Positions 60,281 to 64,000 of a stretch of DNA of 64,000 bases are shown here, in pieces. The DNA comes from Sphingomonas panacis (GTDB lineage Bacteria > Pseudomonadota > Alphaproteobacteria > Sphingomonadales > Sphingomonadaceae), in NCBI RefSeq assembly GCF_001717955.1, contig NZ_CP014168.1, positions 310,001-374,000 of the forward strand, in the 5' to 3' direction. The translations under genes and the position numbers were made by a program. The notes below the pieces were generated by a model. The model worked only from the letters and a program-made list of their open reading frames with translations. It ran no database searches and had not been told where the DNA came from. Position 1 is the first letter of the stretch, and the number at the start of each line of letters is the position of its first letter.

Positions 60281-60547
60281 GTGACCGGTATCTACATTCC
60301 GATGCAATGAGAGTGCAAGTGGGGCATTCACAACGAGCATAAGACGTCGATAGAATTTCGGCCTGCATCATATCTCTCAGGCATCATAATGGAGGCCATT
60401 TGGCCAACTGCGTAGGATCTCCGCGCCACTTTCCCTCAGGCGGGCCGCGTTTGCACGCCAACGCACACGTCAAACACGGCAACGGGTGTGGTGGGCAAAA
60501 TCCCATCACGACCATTGACACAAATTCAGCATAAAGTTACCGGTCCC
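60281..60547. promoter_or_regulatory. Two TACCGGT-type sites in the FAH operon / TonB receptor 2 divergent promoter
   Basis: GTGACCGGTATC at 60281-60292 faces the minus-strand operon (48 bases before its start). GTTACCGGTCCC at 60536-60547 faces the TonB receptor; it lies 15 bases after a TTGACA (60515-60520), so it would cover the -10 region. The rest of the 379-base gap (60234-60612) shows no gene. A repressor controlling both directions is a reasonable inference. Confidence 0.4.
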
Positions 60548-60612
60548 AATCGGAAAGTTGAAGATCGCCTACGAAGAAGGCGACTCGCACTCGCATTCCG
60601 GGGAGGATCGAC

Positions 60613-63495
60613 ATGGGGATCACCAAGCTCGCACTTTTGCGCCACGCATCCGGCTCCACGATGGCGCTGGCCTGCATGTTGTGCGCTTCGACGGCACTCG
60701 CGCAGACCGCCGCGCCGCTCGCGCAGCCATCGGGAGAAACGCCGCCAGCGGTGAGCGAGGGCGCGGGCCAGGTCGCCTCGGCTGAACCCGAGGCGTCGCC
60801 AGGCAAAGACATCATCGTCACCGGCTCGCGCCTCGGCCGGTCGAGCTACACGTCGCCAACGCCGGTCAATGTGATCGGTGCGGAGCGGCTCGCCGATCTC
60901 GGCATCTCGAATGTCGCCGACGGCCTCAACCAACTCCCCGCCTTCCGCGCCGCCACCTCACCCACCGCCAATTTGTTTCGCGTTCAGGCGAGCGTCGCCG
61001 CGCGCACGCTCGATCTGCGCGGGCTCGGTCCCACGCGCACGCTGACTCTCGTCGACGGTCGACGTTTCACGCCGAGCAGCGATCTCGGCACGATCGATCT
61101 CAATGCGATCCCCTCGCTGTTGGTCTCGCGCAGTGAAGTCGTGACGGGCGGTGCCTCCGCCGCCTACGGCGCGGATGCGGTGGCGGGTGTGGTCAACATC
61201 ATCCTCGACACGAAGTTGAAGGGCATCAAGGCCGATATCAACAGCGGGATCAGCCAGCAGGGGGACGGGCGCAATTTCTACGCCGCCATCGCCGGCGGCA
61301 CCGACTTCGCTGGAGGTCGCGGACATACCGTGCTCGGTCTCGAATTCGCCAAGGAATATGGCGTGGGTGATATCGAGGATCGCGACTGGGGCCGCCGGCA
61401 TGAGAATTACGTGTCGAACCCAGGCTGGCCGGGCAACGGCCAACCCGCGACGATCGTATCGCCGAACGCGGTGTTCGTTCTCACCAAAGGCGGCCTGATC
61501 CCGTCTGGACCGTTGAAAGGCACGCAGTTCAACGCAGCGGGACAACCGGTCCCGTTCCAGTTCGGCAATCCGGTGGGCGGCACGCTGATGATCGGCGGCG
61601 ACCCGGTGATCGACGCCGCGTATATTATCGGCAACGTCCCGTTATCGTCGCCAAACCAACATTTCTCAGCATTCAGCCACAGCGATTTCGAGATCACGCC
61701 GGATCTGAACGCCGTGCTCGAACTCTCCTTCGCCAGTGTACAGGGCGGGCCGGTCGCCGGTGCCGACCCATATGATTTCAGCAAGTCGATCGCGATCGAC
61801 AACGCATATCTGCCCGCCGCGACGCGCGCGGCGATGGTCGCAGCCGGCGTGACCAGCATTCCGGTCAGCCGGCTGAGTTCCGAATATGGCGCACAGCAGA
61901 TCGGCACCAGCGACAACAAGACGTACCGCGTGATGGTCGGGCTGAACGGCACGATCTTCGGGACCTGGAAATGGGACGGCCATTACGACTACGGCCGCAC
62001 CGACGGCTATGTGAAGCTGCTGCGCAACCGTGTCGCCACGCGCTGGTCGCAGGCGGTGGATGCTGTGGTGGGGCCGGGCGGCAACATCGTGTGCCGCTCC
62101 ACACTTACCAATCCCACCAACGGCTGCGCGCCGGTCAATTTCTTCGGCATCAACCAGCCCTCGGCTGCGGCCATCGCCTATACGATGCCCGACGCATGGC
62201 AGTCGCGCCGGTTCGAGCAGCACGACGCGGCGCTCAACGTCCGGGGCAGCCTGTTCGATACATGGGCAGGGCCGGTCGCGCTGGCGGTGGGCGGTGAGTT
62301 CCGCCGCTTCACCTATCGCGGCGATGCCGATCCAATCTCCCAATCGATCGGCTTTATTCAGAACTATGCCGTCGCGCTGCCGGCCGGCGGGCAGAACGTC
62401 GCCGAAGGGTATGTCGAGGCGAATTTGCCGCTGCTCAAGGATTCACCGCTCGGCAAATCGCTCGATGTCGATGGCGCGTTCCGCTACACCAATTACAGCA
62501 TCACCGGCTCGGCACCGACGTGGAAGGTCGGCGTGGTCTATCGCCCCGACGCGCAATTCCTGTTCCGCGTTACCCGCTCGGAAGACATCCGCGCGCCCGC
62601 GCCCGCCGAACTCAGCCCGTTGTCGTCGCTGAGCGGGCTACCGCTGACCGACCCTACCAACCGCTCGACCTATTTCATGAACGTCATCACCAGCGGCAAC
62701 CCCAAACTGAAGCTGGAAAAGGCATCGACCTTCACAGCCGGCGGCGTGTTCCAGCCGCACTTCCTGCCGCGCTTCTCGCTGTCGCTCGACTATTACAACA
62801 TCAAGATTCGCCAAGCGATCGACATCCTCGCCGCGCAGGCGACAATCAACCTCTGCGCAAGCGGCAACACGTCGCTTTGCCAGTTCGTCACGCGGGATGG
62901 ACCGACCGGCCTCATCACGGCCGTGACCTCATCCTATCAGAACCTCAGCACGCTCAACGCAGCCGGATACGAATTGTCCGCCGACTACCGGATCGACGTG
63001 GGCAAAGGCCGAGTCAATCTAAGCCTCAACGCCAATTACGTCGATCACCTCACGACGATCGATGCGGCGGGCACCAAACAGGAATTCTCGAACTGGACCG
63101 GCAATCCCGGCTCGATCCAGAACCTGCTCGGCGTACCGCGCTGGCGCGCCAACACCGTGCTGTCCTACTCGCAGGACACGTTCGGCGTGACGGCGGAAGG
63201 GCGTTACATTCCGCGCGGGCTGCTCGATCCGACCAAGATCGGCCCCGGCCAGACTGGCTACCGCCCCGCGCTGTCGAACAGCATCAGCGACAATTTCATC
63301 GCCGCACGCTTTTACCTGGACTTCTCTGCGCGCTTCAACATCGCAGGGCCGGCCAAGTCGAAGATGCAGGTCTATTTCGTGGTCAACAACGTCATTGATT
63401 CCGACCCGCCCTCGACGCTCCGGCTGTTCGGCAATCCGCTGCTGTTCGATCCGATCGGACGCGCATTCAAGGTCGGCGTGCGGGCGAACTTCTGA
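60613..63495 (+). CDS. TonB-dependent receptor 2
   Basis: 960 residues: long signal region (MALACMLCASTALAQ), TonB-box-like segment GKDIIVTGSRLGRSSYTS, plug with VDGRRFTPSSDLGTID and GASAAYGADAVAGVVNIIL, and a barrel ending in KVGVRANF. This larger type is common in Sphingomonadales and Xanthomonadales for carbohydrate or complex organic ligands. Divergent from the FAH-thiolase operon and sharing its promoter gap, so probably imports that pathway's substrate. Confidence 0.94.
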   Translation: MGITKLALLRHASGSTMALACMLCASTALAQTAAPLAQPSGETPPAVSEGAGQVASAEPEASPGKDIIVTGSRLGRSSYTSPTPVNVIGAERLADLGISNVADGLNQLPAFRAATSPTANLFRVQASVAARTLDLRGLGPTRTLTLVDGRRFTPSSDLGTIDLNAIPSLLVSRSEVVTGGASAAYGADAVAGVVNIILDTKLKGIKADINSGISQQGDGRNFYAAIAGGTDFAGGRGHTVLGLEFAKEYGVGDIEDRDWGRRHENYVSNPGWPGNGQPATIVSPNAVFVLTKGGLIPSGPLKGTQFNAAGQPVPFQFGNPVGGTLMIGGDPVIDAAYIIGNVPLSSPNQHFSAFSHSDFEITPDLNAVLELSFASVQGGPVAGADPYDFSKSIAIDNAYLPAATRAAMVAAGVTSIPVSRLSSEYGAQQIGTSDNKTYRVMVGLNGTIFGTWKWDGHYDYGRTDGYVKLLRNRVATRWSQAVDAVVGPGGNIVCRSTLTNPTNGCAPVNFFGINQPSAAAIAYTMPDAWQSRRFEQHDAALNVRGSLFDTWAGPVALAVGGEFRRFTYRGDADPISQSIGFIQNYAVALPAGGQNVAEGYVEANLPLLKDSPLGKSLDVDGAFRYTNYSITGSAPTWKVGVVYRPDAQFLFRVTRSEDIRAPAPAELSPLSSLSGLPLTDPTNRSTYFMNVITSGNPKLKLEKASTFTAGGVFQPHFLPRFSLSLDYYNIKIRQAIDILAAQATINLCASGNTSLCQFVTRDGPTGLITAVTSSYQNLSTLNAAGYELSADYRIDVGKGRVNLSLNANYVDHLTTIDAAGTKQEFSNWTGNPGSIQNLLGVPRWRANTVLSYSQDTFGVTAEGRYIPRGLLDPTKIGPGQTGYRPALSNSISDNFIAARFYLDFSARFNIAGPAKSKMQVYFVVNNVIDSDPPSTLRLFGNPLLFDPIGRAFKVGVRANF

Positions 63496-63595
63496 TCCGC
63501 CGGTCCAACATTTCGGTATCGTGCCCGCACCTAACGATATTGTGATCGCGGCGCGAAAACGGGCAGACCTGCATCAGTCACGAAGGAGTGAGCGC

Positions 63596-64000
63596 GTGTA
63601 CGACAAGACCGATCTCCGTTCCGCTTTGGCCCCTGCGGCCGCAGCGAAGCCGGCCGCAAGCCGCCTGTTCGATGCCGAATACGGCCTGTTCTACAAGGAG
63701 TCGCCCGCGGAGGACGATGCCAACGGGCGAACCTGGTATACGCGCGGGCAGAACTTCATCATCGCCTATAGCGAAGCGAAGCCCGGCGCGGTGTTCGAGC
63801 GCACGGGACAAGTCGACGAGTTCATGCTGCTGATCCCATATGCGGACACGCCGGCTGAGCTTTCCGCGAGCGATCAGCGCGAGACCATGCCGGGCTATGC
63901 GCTGGCGATCATCCCGCCCGGCGACAGCCGGATCGTGCTGCCCGAAGGCGGCACGATCGTGCGCATCTTCACCACGCGGTCGGACGATCTCGTCGCACGG
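63596..64000 (+). CDS. Cupin-like protein, C-terminus beyond the window
   Basis: 135 residues visible from a GTG with GGAG seven bases upstream; the frame is open to the window end. Beta-rich sequence (FIIAYSEAKPGAVFERTGQV; DEFMLLIPYAD; YALAIIPPGDSRIVLPEGGT) has the rhythm of a cupin or homogentisate-dioxygenase-like half barrel, but the canonical His pair is not evident. It starts 100 bases after TonB receptor 2 and is probably co-regulated with it. Confidence 0.6.
   Translation, partial: MYDKTDLRSALAPAAAAKPAASRLFDAEYGLFYKESPAEDDANGRTWYTRGQNFIIAYSEAKPGAVFERTGQVDEFMLLIPYADTPAELSASDQRETMPGYALAIIPPGDSRIVLPEGGTIVRIFTTRSDDLVAR

Overview
The window is high-GC, gene-dense DNA from an alphaproteobacterium, most likely a sphingomonad (Sphingomonas or a close relative). 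The evidence is the type of the housekeeping proteins, two large TonB-dependent receptors, a xerC/priA divergent pair, and many dispersed GTTCG...CGAAC and GTCGCCCCGG...CCGGGGCGAC inverted repeats between genes. No rRNA, tRNA or CRISPR array was found.

From 1 to 37.6 kb is core chromosome: a truncated LytS-type histidine kinase, a TelA-family pair, a GGDEF cyclase, an unexplained small-ORF/structured-RNA locus at 4.25-4.51 kb, a GT1 glycosyltransferase, an amidase, xerC and priA, an HExxH protein, a membrane-linked trypsin-like protease, the run argB-yggT-DUF167-folD-hypothetical-marC, a GT-C/GtrA/methyltransferase group, era, tgt, an M16 protease, a SleB hydrolase, an FKBP, rpsU, lnt, metK, an FNT transporter and trmB.

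After a 600-base AT-richer gap comes an accessory region. At 38.2-46.2 kb lies a compact one-carbon/SAM island: methyltransferase 1, a second metK, a MetF-like protein, purU, an adenosine-kinase-type PfkB protein and methyltransferase 2. Methyltransferase 2 is a paralogue of methyltransferase 1 with an added N-terminal HTH-like domain. Methyltransferase 1 is split by an IS630-family element, and removing the element with its TA duplication restores the reading frame exactly. The genes supply SAM, methyl-folate, formate release and adenosine salvage around two methyltransferases whose substrate I cannot name.

From 46.2 to 64 kb lies a catabolic-looking region: a TonB-dependent receptor, a Cys-rich mini-protein, a truncated (core) MetE with all four zinc ligands, an NHL propeller protein, an MFS transporter, and a tightly overlapping minus-strand operon. 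Read in order of transcription, that operon encodes an FAH-family protein, a thiolase-like protein, a DUF35 protein, an acyl-CoA ligase, a duplicated CaiB-like CoA transferase, a NodB-like deacetylase and an esterase. A second TonB receptor is divergent from it, followed by the start of a cupin-like gene. The thiolase-like protein lacks the usual nucleophilic Cys and has the two-Tyr arrangement of Ltp2-type retro-aldolases, so the operon probably cleaves an acyl-CoA by retro-aldol chemistry. TACCGGT-centred sites in several promoter gaps of this accessory region may mark one regulon.
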